A DNA stretch of 64,000 bases from DALYJJ01 sp031969915 (GTDB taxonomy: Bacteria > Acidobacteriota > Terriglobia > Bryobacterales > Bryobacteraceae). The position numbers and the translations under genes were made by a program. The notes beneath the pieces were generated by a model. It worked only from the letters and a program-made list of their open reading frames with translations. It was not told the DNA's origin and did no database searches. Shown one piece after another: positions 7,916-17,316 of this stretch; positions within the stretch are counted from its first letter, which is position 1; each line of letters begins with the position of its first letter. Where the stretch lies: assembly GCA_031969915.1 (NCBI GenBank), contig DALYJJ010000005.1, positions 1 to 64,000 on the forward strand. Reading direction: 5' to 3'.

Positions 7916-9757
7916 GTGGTGGAAGAAGAGGTACTCGGCAAAGCGTATGACGGCCGCCTGATGCGGCGCTTGCTCGGGTACATGCGTCCGTATCGGCGGG
8001 CGATCGCGGTCTCCGTCCTGCTGCTGCTCATCGGGGCGCTGTTGCAGATCCTCGGGCCGCTGCTCACCAAGCTGGCCATCGACCGCTACCTGGCGCCGGC
8101 CGGACCCGCCGCGCCTTCGACGCCGATCGACGGCTGGCTCTCCGCGGATCCCTGGACCGGCATCGGCCAGATTTCGCTCCTCTACCTGGCCGCCGTGCTG
8201 CTCGGCGTGTTCTGCGAGTTCGGGCAGGTGTACCTGATGCAGCGCACCGGCCAGCATGCGATGTTCGATCTGCGGCGCGAGATCATGCGCCATCTGCAGC
8301 GGCTCGACCTGGCGTTCTTCGATCGCAACCCGGTGGGCCGTCTGGTGACGCGAGTGACCACCGACGTCGATGTGCTGAACGAACTGTTCACCTCCGGGCT
8401 GGTGACGATCCTGGGCGACCTGCTGGTGCTCTCCTTCATACTGGCGGCGATGTTCCGGCTGAGTCCGGGCATGACGCTGCTGCTGTTGGCGGTGCTGCCG
8501 CTGGTGATTCTCACCACGGTGCGCTTTCGCAACGTAGTGCAGGAGAGTTACCGGCGCATCCGGCTGGCCATCGCGCGGATCAACTCTTACCTGCAGGAGC
8601 ACGTCAACGGCATGTCTGTGCTCCAACTGTTCAACCGCGAAGCGCGCAGCGGCGAGGAGTTCGCGAAGATCAACCGGGACCACATGCTGGCCTTCAAGGA
8701 CACCATCGTCGCTTACGGATGGTTCTATCCGGTGGTGGAGTTTCTCTCGATGCTCTCCTTGGCCGGACTGCTGGCGTACGGCGGCTGGCGCACGCGCCAG
8801 GGCGAACTGACCATCGGGATCGTAGTCGCGTTCTTTCAATACGCCATGCGATTCTTCCGGCCGATCCAGGATCTGAGCGAGAAGTACAACATTCTGCAAT
8901 CCGCGATGGCGTCCTCTGAGCGGGTGTTCAAGCTGTTGGACACTCCGGCCGGGATCCAGGCGCCGGCCTCGCCGGTTCCGTTCCCCGCGGGCGCCGCGGC
9001 CATCGAGTTCGACGGCGTCTGGTTCGCCTACAAGGACGAGGACTGGGTGCTGCGCGACCTCAGCTTCCGCATCGCGCCTGGCGAGACCATCGCGGTGGTG
9101 GGGCACACCGGCGCGGGCAAGACCACTCTGACCAACCTGCTGCTCCGCTTCTACGATGTGCAGAAGGGTTCCATTCGCGTCGGCGGCGTGGATGTGCGCG
9201 CGATGGACCCGCGCGACTTGCGGCGGCACTTCGGCGTGGTCCTGCAGGACCCGACCCTGTTTACGGGAACCATCGCGGACAACATCCGGCTCGGAACCGA
9301 AGCGATCACGGAGGAACGAATCGAGGCCGCGGCGAGCCAGGTGAACCTGCTGAGTTTCATCGAGAGTCTTCCGGAAGGTTTCGCGCAGCCGGTGCGGGAG
9401 CGCGGCAACGGGCTTTCCACCGGGCAGAAGCAGTTGATCAGTTTCGCGCGGGCGCTGGCGCACGATCCGCGGTTCCTGATTCTGGACGAAGCGACGTCGA
9501 GCGTGGATACGGAGACGGAGTTGCGCGTGCGGGGAGCGCTGGACCGCCTGGTGGCGGGCCGGACCTCGATCGTCATCGCGCATCGCCTGTCGACGATCCA
9601 GCGGGCGGATCGCGCCTTCGTGATGCACAAAGGACGGCTGCGCGAAGTAGGGACGCACCAGGAGTTACTCGCGCTGCGCGGGATTTACTGGAAGCTGTAC
9701 CAGCTCCAGTACAAGGACCAGGAGCGGGTTCCCGAGCCGGCGCCGGGCCTTCCCTGA
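7916..9757 (+). CDS. MsbA/MDR-type ABC exporter half-transporter
   Basis: About 613 residues, taking GTG 7916 (or 7919) as start because the frame further upstream overlaps truB on the other strand and does not look like protein; the next ATG is at 7961. A six-helix exporter domain (residues about 20-330) precedes an ATPase with Walker A VGHTGAGKT (about 395-403), signature LSTGQ (about 499), Walker B ending LILDEATS, and an H-loop IAHRLST. Half-transporters like this dimerise and export lipids or drugs. The signature has Thr in place of the usual Gly (LSGGQ), a variant seen in some exporters. The substrate is unknown and no partner gene is adjacent. Confidence 0.9.
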   Translation: MVEEEVLGKAYDGRLMRRLLGYMRPYRRAIAVSVLLLLIGALLQILGPLLTKLAIDRYLAPAGPAAPSTPIDGWLSADPWTGIGQISLLYLAAVLLGVFCEFGQVYLMQRTGQHAMFDLRREIMRHLQRLDLAFFDRNPVGRLVTRVTTDVDVLNELFTSGLVTILGDLLVLSFILAAMFRLSPGMTLLLLAVLPLVILTTVRFRNVVQESYRRIRLAIARINSYLQEHVNGMSVLQLFNREARSGEEFAKINRDHMLAFKDTIVAYGWFYPVVEFLSMLSLAGLLAYGGWRTRQGELTIGIVVAFFQYAMRFFRPIQDLSEKYNILQSAMASSERVFKLLDTPAGIQAPASPVPFPAGAAAIEFDGVWFAYKDEDWVLRDLSFRIAPGETIAVVGHTGAGKTTLTNLLLRFYDVQKGSIRVGGVDVRAMDPRDLRRHFGVVLQDPTLFTGTIADNIRLGTEAITEERIEAAASQVNLLSFIESLPEGFAQPVRERGNGLSTGQKQLISFARALAHDPRFLILDEATSSVDTETELRVRGALDRLVAGRTSIVIAHRLSTIQRADRAFVMHKGRLREVGTHQELLALRGIYWKLYQLQYKDQERVPEPAPGLP

Positions 9758-9823
9758 TCCCGGCAGTCCGAACCGCGCCGGCGCGCGCGATGCCCGCAAC
9801 TTCCGCCGCGCCGCCGGGTTCAT

Positions 9824-10396
9824 ATGGGCATGAAGAATAAGTTCATTGCCCTTACGGCACTGTTTGTGACCGCCGCGTTCGCCCAGGGCCCCGGTTCGGG
9901 TCCCGGCGCCGGCCAGAGACGCGGAACCCCGAGTCTCGATTCCCTGAAGACCTACCTTTCCCTCACCGATGCGCAGGTAGCGCAGCTCACCCAGCTTCGC
10001 ACCCAGCAGTTCGACGCAAACAAGAGCTTGCGCGACGAGCTGGCCGCCAAGGCGCGCACGCTCCGCGACCAGATGGCCGCGGCCAGCCCCAACGCCGCCG
10101 CCATCGGGCAGACCATGCTCGACATGCAGGCCATTCGCAAGAAGCTGGAAGCCGCCAACGACGCGCGCCAGACCCAGGCGCTCAACATCCTCACCGTTCC
10201 CCAGAAAGAGAAGCTGAAGACCCTCGAAGAAGCCGCGGCGTTGCGCGATGAGATCCGCCAGGCGGCCGCCGTTGGCCTGCTGGACCGGGAGGACTTCGGC
10301 GACGGCGCGATGCGCGGCATGCGCGGCGAGATGCGCGGCGTCGGCGCCGCCGGCGCCATGCGCGGCCGTATGATGCGCCGCGGCGTCCGCCTCTAG
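9824..10396 (+). CDS. Spy/CpxP-like periplasmic protein with Met-Arg-Gly tail
   Basis: 190 residues, starting at ATG 9824 or 9830. A signal peptide ends near AAFAQG. The helical middle begins YLSLTDAQVAQLTQLR and continues to LTVPQKEKLKTLEEA, two copies of an LTxxQ-like pattern typical of Spy/CpxP periplasmic chaperones or heavy-metal sensors. The last 30 or so residues are low-complexity, built from Met, Arg, Gly and Ala (MRGMRGEMRG). It may stabilise or sense misfolded envelope proteins or metals; that is inference. Its stop overlaps the cinA stop on the other strand by four bases, so the two genes converge with no terminator between them. Confidence 0.7.
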   Translation: MGMKNKFIALTALFVTAAFAQGPGSGPGAGQRRGTPSLDSLKTYLSLTDAQVAQLTQLRTQQFDANKSLRDELAAKARTLRDQMAAASPNAAAIGQTMLDMQAIRKKLEAANDARQTQALNILTVPQKEKLKTLEEAAALRDEIRQAAAVGLLDREDFGDGAMRGMRGEMRGVGAAGAMRGRMMRRGVRL

Positions 10397-11631
10397 CCGA
10401 GACCGAGCATCCGGTGACGTAAGAAGTTCAACGCGGCGTTCGTAACGAATCCGCGCACCCGCTCCCGGTCCCCTCCGAACCGCAGCAGCCGGACTTCGGT
10501 TCCGGAGGGGCCCGCGAGCCCAACGTACATCGTACCCACTGGCGCTCCCGTGGCCGGCTCCGGGCCCGCTTCTCCGGTGATCGACAGCGCCCAGGTCGCG
10601 CCCGTCTTCTCCCGCGCGTTCGCCGCCATCGCCGCCGCTACCGCTTCGCTCACCGCCGTGTGCTCGGCGATCACCTCCGCGGGGATGCCCAACAGCTTCG
10701 TTTTGATGCCGTCCGTGTACGTCAGGAAGCCTCCCACGAAGTACCTCGAACTTCCCGCCGCGCGCGTCAGCCTCTGCGCCAGTGTGCCGCCGGTGGCGCT
10801 TTCGGCCACCGCCACCGTCTCGCCGCGTTCGGTCAGCAGCCGGCCGACGGTGGCGTCGAGCGTCGAGCCGTCGAACGAATACACGCGGTCGCCCAGCAGC
10901 GCCAGGATCTTCTCCGCTAACTCCGCGCACAATCCATCCGCTTCGGCGAACGTCGCGCAGCGGGCGCGAAGGTGAATCTCGATATCGCCCGCCGAGGCGA
11001 GAATCGTGGTCACCGGATTCGTGTACCGCGTGTAGACCGGCGCGATCAACTGATCCAGGTCCGACTCCGGCATTCCCGCCACGCGAAACCAGCGCTTGGC
11101 GATCGCCAGCGGGGGAACCATTTCCCGAAGCCGCGGCAGCACTTCACGCGTGAACATCGGCTTCAGCTCGTTCGGCGGCCCGGGCAGCAGCACCGCCAGT
11201 TTCCCGTCCGCGGCCAGCCACTGCCCCGGCGCCGTCCCGTTCGAATTCGGCAGCACCGCGGCGCCTTCGATTACGTACGCCTGCCGCTTGTTCACCTCGG
11301 ACATGGTGCGTCCGAAGCGTTGAAAGCGCGCCTCGATGCCCGCGCAGATCGCTTCGTCGAATCGCAGCGCGCGTCCCGTGGCCGCGGCGACGGCGTCCCG
11401 CGTCAGGTCGTCCTCGGTCGGTCCCAGCCCACCGGTGATGAGCAGGATCTCCACCCGCGCCAGGGCTTCCCGCACACCCCCGGTCAGCCGTTCGCGATCG
11501 TCTCCGATCACTCCCTTGCGCACCACTTCCACGCCGAGGTCGTTTAGTTGATCGGTCAGCCAGAGCGAGTTCGTGTCCAGACGCCCCGCGGTGAGCAACT
11601 CGCTTCCGACCGCGAGGATTTCCGCATTCAC
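10393..11631 (-). CDS. cinA: CinA family protein / nicotinamide mononucleotide deamidase
   Basis: 412 residues with two domains. Residues 1-165 are a MoCF-like nucleotide-binding domain (ILAVGSELLTAGRLDTN, LLITGGLGPTEDDLTRD). Residues from about 255 form the PncC-type deamidase domain (VAVAESATGG, FLTYTDGIKTKLLG, ITGEAGPEPATGAPVGT). CinA proteins recycle NMN to nicotinic acid mononucleotide in the pyridine-nucleotide salvage cycle. The usual ESCTGG is ESATGG here; the conserved Ser and Thr remain. The start is a GTG that overlaps the stop of the upstream beta-propeller gene as GTGA, so translation is probably coupled. Confidence 0.92.
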   Translation of the reverse strand: MNAEILAVGSELLTAGRLDTNSLWLTDQLNDLGVEVVRKGVIGDDRERLTGGVREALARVEILLITGGLGPTEDDLTRDAVAAATGRALRFDEAICAGIEARFQRFGRTMSEVNKRQAYVIEGAAVLPNSNGTAPGQWLAADGKLAVLLPGPPNELKPMFTREVLPRLREMVPPLAIAKRWFRVAGMPESDLDQLIAPVYTRYTNPVTTILASAGDIEIHLRARCATFAEADGLCAELAEKILALLGDRVYSFDGSTLDATVGRLLTERGETVAVAESATGGTLAQRLTRAAGSSRYFVGGFLTYTDGIKTKLLGIPAEVIAEHTAVSEAVAAAMAANAREKTGATWALSITGEAGPEPATGAPVGTMYVGLAGPSGTEVRLLRFGGDRERVRGFVTNAALNFLRHRMLGLG

Positions 11632-12659
11632 CCGAGCGGCCTGCCCTTGACGCCGACATCCACCCGGTAGAGCGCGTTGGTGGTCGCCACCATCATCGCC
11701 TTCGAAGGCGCGAAGGCCAGGCCCACGATGTTCGGACCGGAGAGGAACAGGTCCGCTTTGCTGTCCGGTGTGATTCGGATCACGCCCTTGCGCCCGCCGA
11801 GCGACGCCGCCACGTAGAGGTTATCGTCCACATCGAAGGCCAGCCCCTGCGGCCGTCCCAGGCCCCGGTAGAACGTCTCCACCTCGCCCGCCGGCGAAAT
11901 GCGGTTCACCACATCGAAACTCGAAGTCGTCGGACCCGTGACATACAGGTAGTGATCCGGCCCGAACGCCAGATGATAAGCCGCGATCGAGGGCTCGAGG
12001 GTCGCGAACACGTAGATCTGCCGGGATTGGCTGATCTTGAAAATCGTCCCCTGCCGGTCGCCCACATACAGGTCGCCGTTCGAATCGAAGGCCAGACCCG
12101 TGGCCACGCCCATGCCTTCCACGAACACCGAGGCCACGCCGCTGGAACTGACGCGATACACGATCCCGTCGTAGCGGCTGGAAACGTAGAGCGTCCCTTC
12201 GGCGTCGATGGCAAGGCCGGTCGCATTCATCAGGTCGGTGACGAATGGCTTCACGCTGTAATTCAGGTCCACTTTGTAGACCGAAACAGGCGTCTTCTGG
12301 CCGCGTGAGCCGCTGAACGTCGAGTACACATTACCGAACACATCCACCGCGGGATTGGCCACCGGGTGCAGGCTGTCGGCGATCTGCACGCCGACTTCGC
12401 ACGTCCAGGCAGGCGCCGACTGCGCGCCGTTGGCGAGCACGAGTTCGCCCGCCGATGCGCCCTCGGGCACGCGCACGATCACCAGAGAATCCGAGCCGAT
12501 GATCACGGGTGCGATGACATCGCCGATCGTCACCTGCGGGCGGGCGTTCAGGGAGAGCCCTTTCCCGCGAATCTGCAATTCGCCGCCGGGAATCGCGGCC
12601 GCGGGCGTGATCTGCGCGATCTTCGGCTTCCCGGCGTCGTTGTCCTTACGAATGGGCAT
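11628..12659 (-). CDS. IPT/TIG domain plus NHL/SMP-30-like beta-propeller protein
   Basis: 343 residues from ATG 12659 (MPIRKD), eight bases after pgpA. Residues 10-85 resemble an immunoglobulin-like IPT/TIG fold (ITPAAAIPGGELQIRGKGL). The rest is a set of repeated strands such as ATGLAIDAEGTLYVSSR, ATGLAFDSNGDLYVGDR and PQGLAFDVDDNLYVAAS, i.e. NHL or SMP-30-type propeller blades. No convincing signal peptide is seen. Such propellers bind proteins or sugars; the function here is unknown. It sits inside the rimO-yacG-pgpA-cinA operon with a 4-base overlap into cinA. Confidence 0.75.
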   Translation of the reverse strand: MPIRKDNDAGKPKIAQITPAAAIPGGELQIRGKGLSLNARPQVTIGDVIAPVIIGSDSLVIVRVPEGASAGELVLANGAQSAPAWTCEVGVQIADSLHPVANPAVDVFGNVYSTFSGSRGQKTPVSVYKVDLNYSVKPFVTDLMNATGLAIDAEGTLYVSSRYDGIVYRVSSSGVASVFVEGMGVATGLAFDSNGDLYVGDRQGTIFKISQSRQIYVFATLEPSIAAYHLAFGPDHYLYVTGPTTSSFDVVNRISPAGEVETFYRGLGRPQGLAFDVDDNLYVAASLGGRKGVIRITPDSKADLFLSGPNIVGLAFAPSKAMMVATTNALYRVDVGVKGRPLG

Positions 12660-12667
12660 AGTGAGAA

Positions 12668-13147
12668 CTAATACAAATTGAACCATCCGCCCGCCCACAA
12701 CACAAGCGCGCCATAAACGCCGGCGGCCAGATCGTCGGCCACGATCCCGGTACCTGCAGGCAGAGCTTCCAGCCGCCGCACCGGCCAGGGCTTCCAGATA
12801 TCGAACAGCCGGAACAGCGCTAAGGCGGCGAGGACCGTCGTGCCCGTCATCGCCGGCGCGGCGGCAAGCGTCACCCAGACGCCCAACACCTCGTCGACGA
12901 CCACGATCTGCGGGTCTTTACGCGCCGAAGCTCGCGCGACAGCCGTGGCCGCGCGAATCGCGGGCGCCGTCATCACGGCCGCCAGCGCCAGCAGCCACGC
13001 CGGATGCCATCCCGCCCAGATCCACAACGGGACCACGATCAAGGCTCCCACCGACCCTGCCGTGCCCGGGGCCTTTGGCGCCAGGCCGCAGCCGAACCAC
13101 GTCGCCAGCAGCCACCACCCGCGCGGCGCGGCGCCCGCTTCACTCAT
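12668..13147 (-). CDS. pgpA: Phosphatidylglycerophosphatase A
   Basis: 159 residues with several membrane helices. Diagnostic blocks are APGTAGSVGAL, DPQIVVVDEVLG, FRLFDIWKPWPVRR and GTGIVADDLAAGVYG, the metal-binding acidic motifs of PgpA. It dephosphorylates phosphatidylglycerol phosphate to phosphatidylglycerol in the inner membrane. The start ATG at 13147 overlaps the last eight bases of yacG (ATGAGTGA). pgpA next to cinA is a frequent arrangement in bacteria; here one gene is inserted between them. Confidence 0.95.
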   Translation of the reverse strand: MSEAGAAPRGWWLLATWFGCGLAPKAPGTAGSVGALIVVPLWIWAGWHPAWLLALAAVMTAPAIRAATAVARASARKDPQIVVVDEVLGVWVTLAAAPAMTGTTVLAALALFRLFDIWKPWPVRRLEALPAGTGIVADDLAAGVYGALVLWAGGWFNLY

Positions 13148-13319
13148 CCGCGTCCTCGCGCTCGAGGTCCTCTGGCTTCGCGGGTGTCGTGATCACGTAC
13201 TTCTCCGACGCCCAGTTCCCCAGGTCGATCAGCTTGCAGCGCTCGCTGCAAAACGGCGCGTACGCCCCGGTGAGCGGCGCTTCTTTCTTGCAGATCGGAC
13301 AGCGGATGGACGGCCCCAT
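13140..13319 (-). CDS. yacG: DNA gyrase inhibitor YacG-like zinc protein
   Basis: A 59-residue gene that is easily missed because of its size. It starts with ATG at 13319, six bases after rimO, and ends at 13140 inside the pgpA start. The protein begins MGPSIRCPICKKEAP and then has APFCSERCKLIDLGNW. Two Cys pairs, C-x2-C and C-x3-C, with the LIDLGNWASEKY helix are the YacG signature. In E. coli, YacG binds one zinc and inhibits DNA gyrase by binding GyrB. The acidic tail LEREDADE is usual. Overlaps on both sides show it belongs to the operon. Confidence 0.9.
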   Translation of the reverse strand: MGPSIRCPICKKEAPLTGAYAPFCSERCKLIDLGNWASEKYVITTPAKPEDLEREDADE

Positions 13320-13325
13320 GGCGTT

Positions 13326-14753
13326 CTACCGGTGCGGCAGTGCGGAGGGCCGCGTGGGAATCGAATTCAAAACGACGAACGGGTTCGCGGGCACGGCCGC
13401 GGCGGGGAACGCCTCCGCGGGCGCTTCGTCCACCAATTCGCCCACCAGGTCGTAATCGTGCGCCTCCGTCACGCGCAGGCGCCGCATCTGCCCCGCGCGC
13501 AGCGGACCCTCGCCGGGGTCGGCGATGTAGCACACGCCGTCGATCTCCGGCGCCTGCGCCGCCATGCGGCACTCCCACAGCAGGTCGCTTTCCTTCGACA
13601 CGCCCTCCACCAGCACCGGGAACTCGCGGCCGATCAGCTTGCGGTTGCGGGCCTTTGAGATCTTGCGTTGGATCGCCATCAGCCGGCGCTTGCGGTTGTG
13701 AATCGTCCGGCCGTCCACCTTGCCGTCCAGGTGGTAACTCGCACTGGTATCTTCGTCCGAGTAGGTGAACACGCCCAGCCGGTCCAGTTGCGCGGCTTTG
13801 ACAAACTCGCACAACTCTTCGAAGTCCGCTTCCGTCTCTCCGGGAAATCCGACGATCATGCTGGTCCGGATCGCCACCCCGGGTATCGTGCGCCGGATCT
13901 TCTCAAGCAGCTTCAGGAAAATATCCCCGTGCGCGCCGCGCTTCATCCGCTTCAACACGGAAGCGCTCGCGTGCTGCAACGGCATGTCGATGTACTTCAC
14001 CAGCGCAGCGTGTCCGGCGATGGTGTCGAGCAGTTTCTGGGTGATCCGGTTCGGGTAGCAGTAGAGGAAGCGGATCCACTTCTCGTGCGGCGTCTCGATT
14101 CCCGCCAGGCGCGCCAGCAGATGCGCCAGACCGTCCTTCAAATCCATGTCTTCGCCGTACGCCGTGGTGTCCTGGCCGATCAGATTGATCTCCCGCACAC
14201 CCTGCGAAAACAGCCGCGTGGCTTCGCTCACCACCGACTCGAAGCGCCGGCTCCGCATCTTCCCGCGGTACTGCGGAATCACGCAAAACGTACAGGGGTG
14301 GTCGCAGCCTTCTGAGATCTTGATGTACGCAAAGTGACGCGGCGTCGAGAGCACCCGCGGCGTCAGGTCGTGGTAGAGGTACGGTTCATGGCCGTCCGCG
14401 CCGGCCAGCCCCTGTTCGCACATCGCCACGATGTCATCCAGTTCGTTCGTCCCCACCACGCCATCCACTTCCGGGATGTCTTTGCGGATCTCCTCCCGGT
14501 AGCGCTCCACCAGGCACCCGGCCACCACCAGGCGTTGCGCCCTGCCGGTTTTCTTGTACTCGGCCATCTCCAGAATCGTGTCCACGGATTCCTGCTTGGC
14601 CGGATCGATGAAGCTGCACGTGTTGACCACGATCGCCTCCGCCTCGGCGGGGTCGGTGGTGAGTTCGTGGCCGCGCGCCACCAGGTGGCCCATCATCACC
14701 TCGGAATCGACGAGGTTCTTCGGGCATCCAAGACTGACAAAACCAATTTTCAA
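13326..14753 (-). CDS. rimO: Ribosomal protein S12 methylthiotransferase RimO
   Basis: 475 residues. The N-terminal methylthiotransferase domain has Cys10 (SLGCPKNLVDSE), Cys46 (VNTCSF) and Cys80 (VAGCLVERY) for the auxiliary 4Fe-4S cluster. The radical SAM motif is CDHPCTFC (Cys150, 154, 157). A TRAM domain follows near residues 370-440, and an extra tail of about 35 residues rich in Ala and Pro ends the protein. It adds a methylthio group to an aspartate of ribosomal protein S12. It is first in the operon continuing through yacG and pgpA. Distinguishing RimO from MiaB rests on the SLGCPKNLVDSE signature. Confidence 0.94.
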   Translation of the reverse strand: MKIGFVSLGCPKNLVDSEVMMGHLVARGHELTTDPAEAEAIVVNTCSFIDPAKQESVDTILEMAEYKKTGRAQRLVVAGCLVERYREEIRKDIPEVDGVVGTNELDDIVAMCEQGLAGADGHEPYLYHDLTPRVLSTPRHFAYIKISEGCDHPCTFCVIPQYRGKMRSRRFESVVSEATRLFSQGVREINLIGQDTTAYGEDMDLKDGLAHLLARLAGIETPHEKWIRFLYCYPNRITQKLLDTIAGHAALVKYIDMPLQHASASVLKRMKRGAHGDIFLKLLEKIRRTIPGVAIRTSMIVGFPGETEADFEELCEFVKAAQLDRLGVFTYSDEDTSASYHLDGKVDGRTIHNRKRRLMAIQRKISKARNRKLIGREFPVLVEGVSKESDLLWECRMAAQAPEIDGVCYIADPGEGPLRAGQMRRLRVTEAHDYDLVGELVDEAPAEAFPAAAVPANPFVVLNSIPTRPSALPHR

Positions 14754-14835
14754 GCGTTGTGTTTCCGAAAAGGAAGTGGGGATTCCTCTTCAGGGTAACA
14801 TGCGCTTCGAGCGCCGCCGCGGGCCGCGCCGTCCG

Positions 14836-15600
14836 TCAGCTCAACTGCGAGACGATCTCTTTGCCCTTCTCGAGCAGCATTCCCGTTTCGCTCGAGCAGC
14901 CCAGGAACAGCATGCCGCGCTCCCGCCAGAACTTCGCCAGCGCCAGATTCCGGGTCTGCGTTCCCGGGGCCACGCCGTGCGCCAGGCAGGCGTCGCGGAT
15001 CTGCTCCATCGCCGCCACCATCTTCGGGTGTTGAAAATCGCCCGGCACGCCCAGGGAGATCGAGAGATCCACCGGTCCCACCATCACCGCGTCGATCCCC
15101 GGAACCGAGAGCAACTCGTCCCGCATGTCGATCGCCTTCTGCGTTTCGATCTGCAGCACCACCAGCACGTTTTCGTTCATGTGCGCGCCGATCTGCGGGA
15201 TGGTCACCGCTTCGTGGTCCACGTGTAGAGGGGTGAGCCCGAACCCGCGCACTCCTTCGGGCGGGAACTTCGTCCAACTCACGGCGCGCTCGAGCAGCTT
15301 CACATCTTCCACACGCGGGAAGATCACTCCCCACCCGCCGCAGTCGAGCGCCCTCGAAATCAGGCTGTACTGCAGATCCGGCACGCGCACGATCGGCGCC
15401 AAGCCATACAACGCGGAGGTCCGGCACACTTCGTAGACCGTCTCAATGTCGTAGCAGCCGTGCTCGGTGTCGATGAACGCCCACTGGAATCCGGCCGCGG
15501 CCAGGATCCGCCCGACATCGGCGGACCGCAACATCCCATACGAAGTGCCGAGCTGCACCTTGCCCTGCTTGAGGGCCTGCTTCACGTGATTCGGTTTCAT
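14836..15600 (-). CDS. HpcH/HpaI aldolase family protein
   Basis: 254 residues. It has the class II pyruvate-aldolase pattern: GTSYGMLRSADVGRILAAAG, FIDTEHGCYD with the catalytic His, VLQIETQKAID with a metal-binding Glu, and VMVGPVDLSISLG with a metal-binding Asp. Related enzymes cleave 4-hydroxy-2-oxo acids (HpcH/GarL) or 2-dehydro-3-deoxy-galactarate. The exact substrate is not evident. It lies between bshC and rimO on the minus strand with about 80 bases to rimO. Confidence 0.88.
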   Translation of the reverse strand: MKPNHVKQALKQGKVQLGTSYGMLRSADVGRILAAAGFQWAFIDTEHGCYDIETVYEVCRTSALYGLAPIVRVPDLQYSLISRALDCGGWGVIFPRVEDVKLLERAVSWTKFPPEGVRGFGLTPLHVDHEAVTIPQIGAHMNENVLVVLQIETQKAIDMRDELLSVPGIDAVMVGPVDLSISLGVPGDFQHPKMVAAMEQIRDACLAHGVAPGTQTRNLALAKFWRERGMLFLGCSSETGMLLEKGKEIVSQLS

Positions 15601-15616
15601 GGAAGCTGAGATGGTA

Positions 15617-17194
15617 TCAGACCATCAGCACCACGTGGTCGGGGCAGTCCAGGTGGACGTTCTCATAAACGCGATCCAGCAACTCGAAGCCGTGCCGCGC
15701 AAGCAGCGGCAGGATGCTGTAGAAACGCTCCTGCAGATGCTTGTTCGGATACAGCAGCCCGGCCAACGAAGAGGCCGCCGCGGAGGCGCGCTCATCGCGC
15801 CGCAACGCCTCGCGCGCCGCCTTCTTGCGGTTCTTCTCGAGTTGATAGCGGATCTTGGCGCGGCTTTTGTCGAGCGCCGCCGCCAGGGTCGGATCGAACG
15901 AAACCAGATCCCCGCGCAGTTTGTCGATCTCGCTGTCCACGGCCCGTTCCACGTGCGTGAAGCGCTGCTCCAGGTGGGCCGGAATCAAGGCTCGCGCCAC
16001 GCGTTCACGCAACGCCTCCTCGCCATGCAACACGGCGTCGAAGTTCAGGTCGAATCGCTGCATCAGCTTCGCCGCGGTCGCGTCCAACAGGCTGAAACCG
16101 GCGCGCGGCGGCAGCACCGGCATGCGGCCCAGCAGCCGCCGGTACAGCACCTCGGATTGGGCGAAATAGGCGATCTCCGCCGGTCCACCGCAGTAGGCCA
16201 GCGTCGGCAATATGTAGTCCTGGACCACCGGCCGCAGCAGCGCGTTGGGCGACAGATGGTCCGCCTGCGCCTGCAATTCCCCGGTCCCGAATCGCCGGTC
16301 GCGCGCCGAGTAGCCGTCTTCATGACGCCGCAGCGCGATGCGGCGCGCCCCGTCCAGCAGAAACACGAGCGAAGTGTCTGGCTCCAGGTGCACCTGCGCG
16401 TGATAGCCCGCCGCCTCCAACTCACGGTTCCGGTTCAGCAGCGCCGCGCTGAGCTCCGGGGCGCGCTCCAGCGCTTGCCGCAGCAGGGGTGCGGCCAGGC
16501 TGCGAATCGCAGGCTCCAGCGGATCGACGAACAGAAACCCATAACCGGAGAGCAGCCGCCGCATCAGCCCGGCGAACGAAGACGCCATCGTCTCGCCTTC
16601 GCGGTAGGCCTCCTCCACCATTTCCACCACCGGCTCGCCGAACGGAAACGGCTCCAGCACGCGGCGCAGATCGGCGATGGGAATGTCGCGCAACCGCTCC
16701 GGACCCACCGGCCCGTCACCGCCGGTGCGCCCCGGGAGTCGCAGGGCCATGGGATGGTTGCGCTCGTCGAACACCCACGCGTGATCCACCTCGGCGAAGT
16801 CATGGTCCTCGGACGCGAGCCAGAACACCGGTACGGCCGGGATCCCCTGCTCGTTCAGCCGCTGCGTCAGACGAGCCGCCGTCAGCGCCTTGTAGAGCGT
16901 GTAGGCCGGGCCCGAGAACAGACCCACCTGCTGGCCGGTGACCACCGCCACCGTCCCGCGCAGTTCCAGCAGATCCAGCGACCGGCTCGGCGGGTTCTGT
17001 TCCCGCAACGCGGTCACCAGCGCCGAGCGGCGCTCCTCTGGAAACTCGATCCCCGCCGCCGCCTGACGGTACGAAGCCTCTTCGAACGGCGCATGGTCGT
17101 AGAACTTCCGAACGCGATCGAAACGGTAGAGGTAGTCGGCAAACAGAGCCGTGGTGTTCGGAAGTTCAGTGTGCCGGAGACAGTAGGATTCCAT
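15617..17194 (-). CDS. bshC: Bacillithiol biosynthesis cysteine-adding enzyme BshC
   Basis: 525 residues from the ATG at 17194 (MESYCLRHTELP); 27 further codons upstream are open but lie in a repeat region and look non-coding. Typical BshC features are the TGQQVGLFSGPAYTLYKA loop, VFWLASEDHDFAEVDH, an ILPTLAYCGGPAEIAYF core, and a C-terminal coiled-coil region rich in Lys and Arg. BshC joins cysteine to glucosaminyl-malate in the last step of bacillithiol synthesis. No bshA or bshB is adjacent. The presence of this gene suggests the host uses bacillithiol as its thiol buffer. Confidence 0.92.
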   Translation of the reverse strand: MESYCLRHTELPNTTALFADYLYRFDRVRKFYDHAPFEEASYRQAAAGIEFPEERRSALVTALREQNPPSRSLDLLELRGTVAVVTGQQVGLFSGPAYTLYKALTAARLTQRLNEQGIPAVPVFWLASEDHDFAEVDHAWVFDERNHPMALRLPGRTGGDGPVGPERLRDIPIADLRRVLEPFPFGEPVVEMVEEAYREGETMASSFAGLMRRLLSGYGFLFVDPLEPAIRSLAAPLLRQALERAPELSAALLNRNRELEAAGYHAQVHLEPDTSLVFLLDGARRIALRRHEDGYSARDRRFGTGELQAQADHLSPNALLRPVVQDYILPTLAYCGGPAEIAYFAQSEVLYRRLLGRMPVLPPRAGFSLLDATAAKLMQRFDLNFDAVLHGEEALRERVARALIPAHLEQRFTHVERAVDSEIDKLRGDLVSFDPTLAAALDKSRAKIRYQLEKNRKKAAREALRRDERASAAASSLAGLLYPNKHLQERFYSILPLLARHGFELLDRVYENVHLDCPDHVVLMV

Positions 17195-17250
17195 GCCGGG
17201 TTGAATGCGCCAGTTATCGACCCAAGGGTAACAGATGCCGCTCAGCCCCA

Positions 17251-17300
17251 AAAAGTCACAGATGTTACCTTCCAAAGCGCCCCGCTTGGGTCAATGCACC
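17251..17300. repeat. Imperfect 50-bp direct repeat, copy 1
   Basis: This stretch matches 20298-20347 at 38 of 50 positions by hand alignment, in the same orientation. The best-conserved blocks are AAGTC, AGATG, TACCTTC, GCCCCGC and GGGT. Copy 1 lies between the permease stop (17317) and the bshC start. The two copies bracket the permease/padR pair. Confidence 0.6.
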
Positions 17301-17316
17301 GCGCGTTGGACCCCGG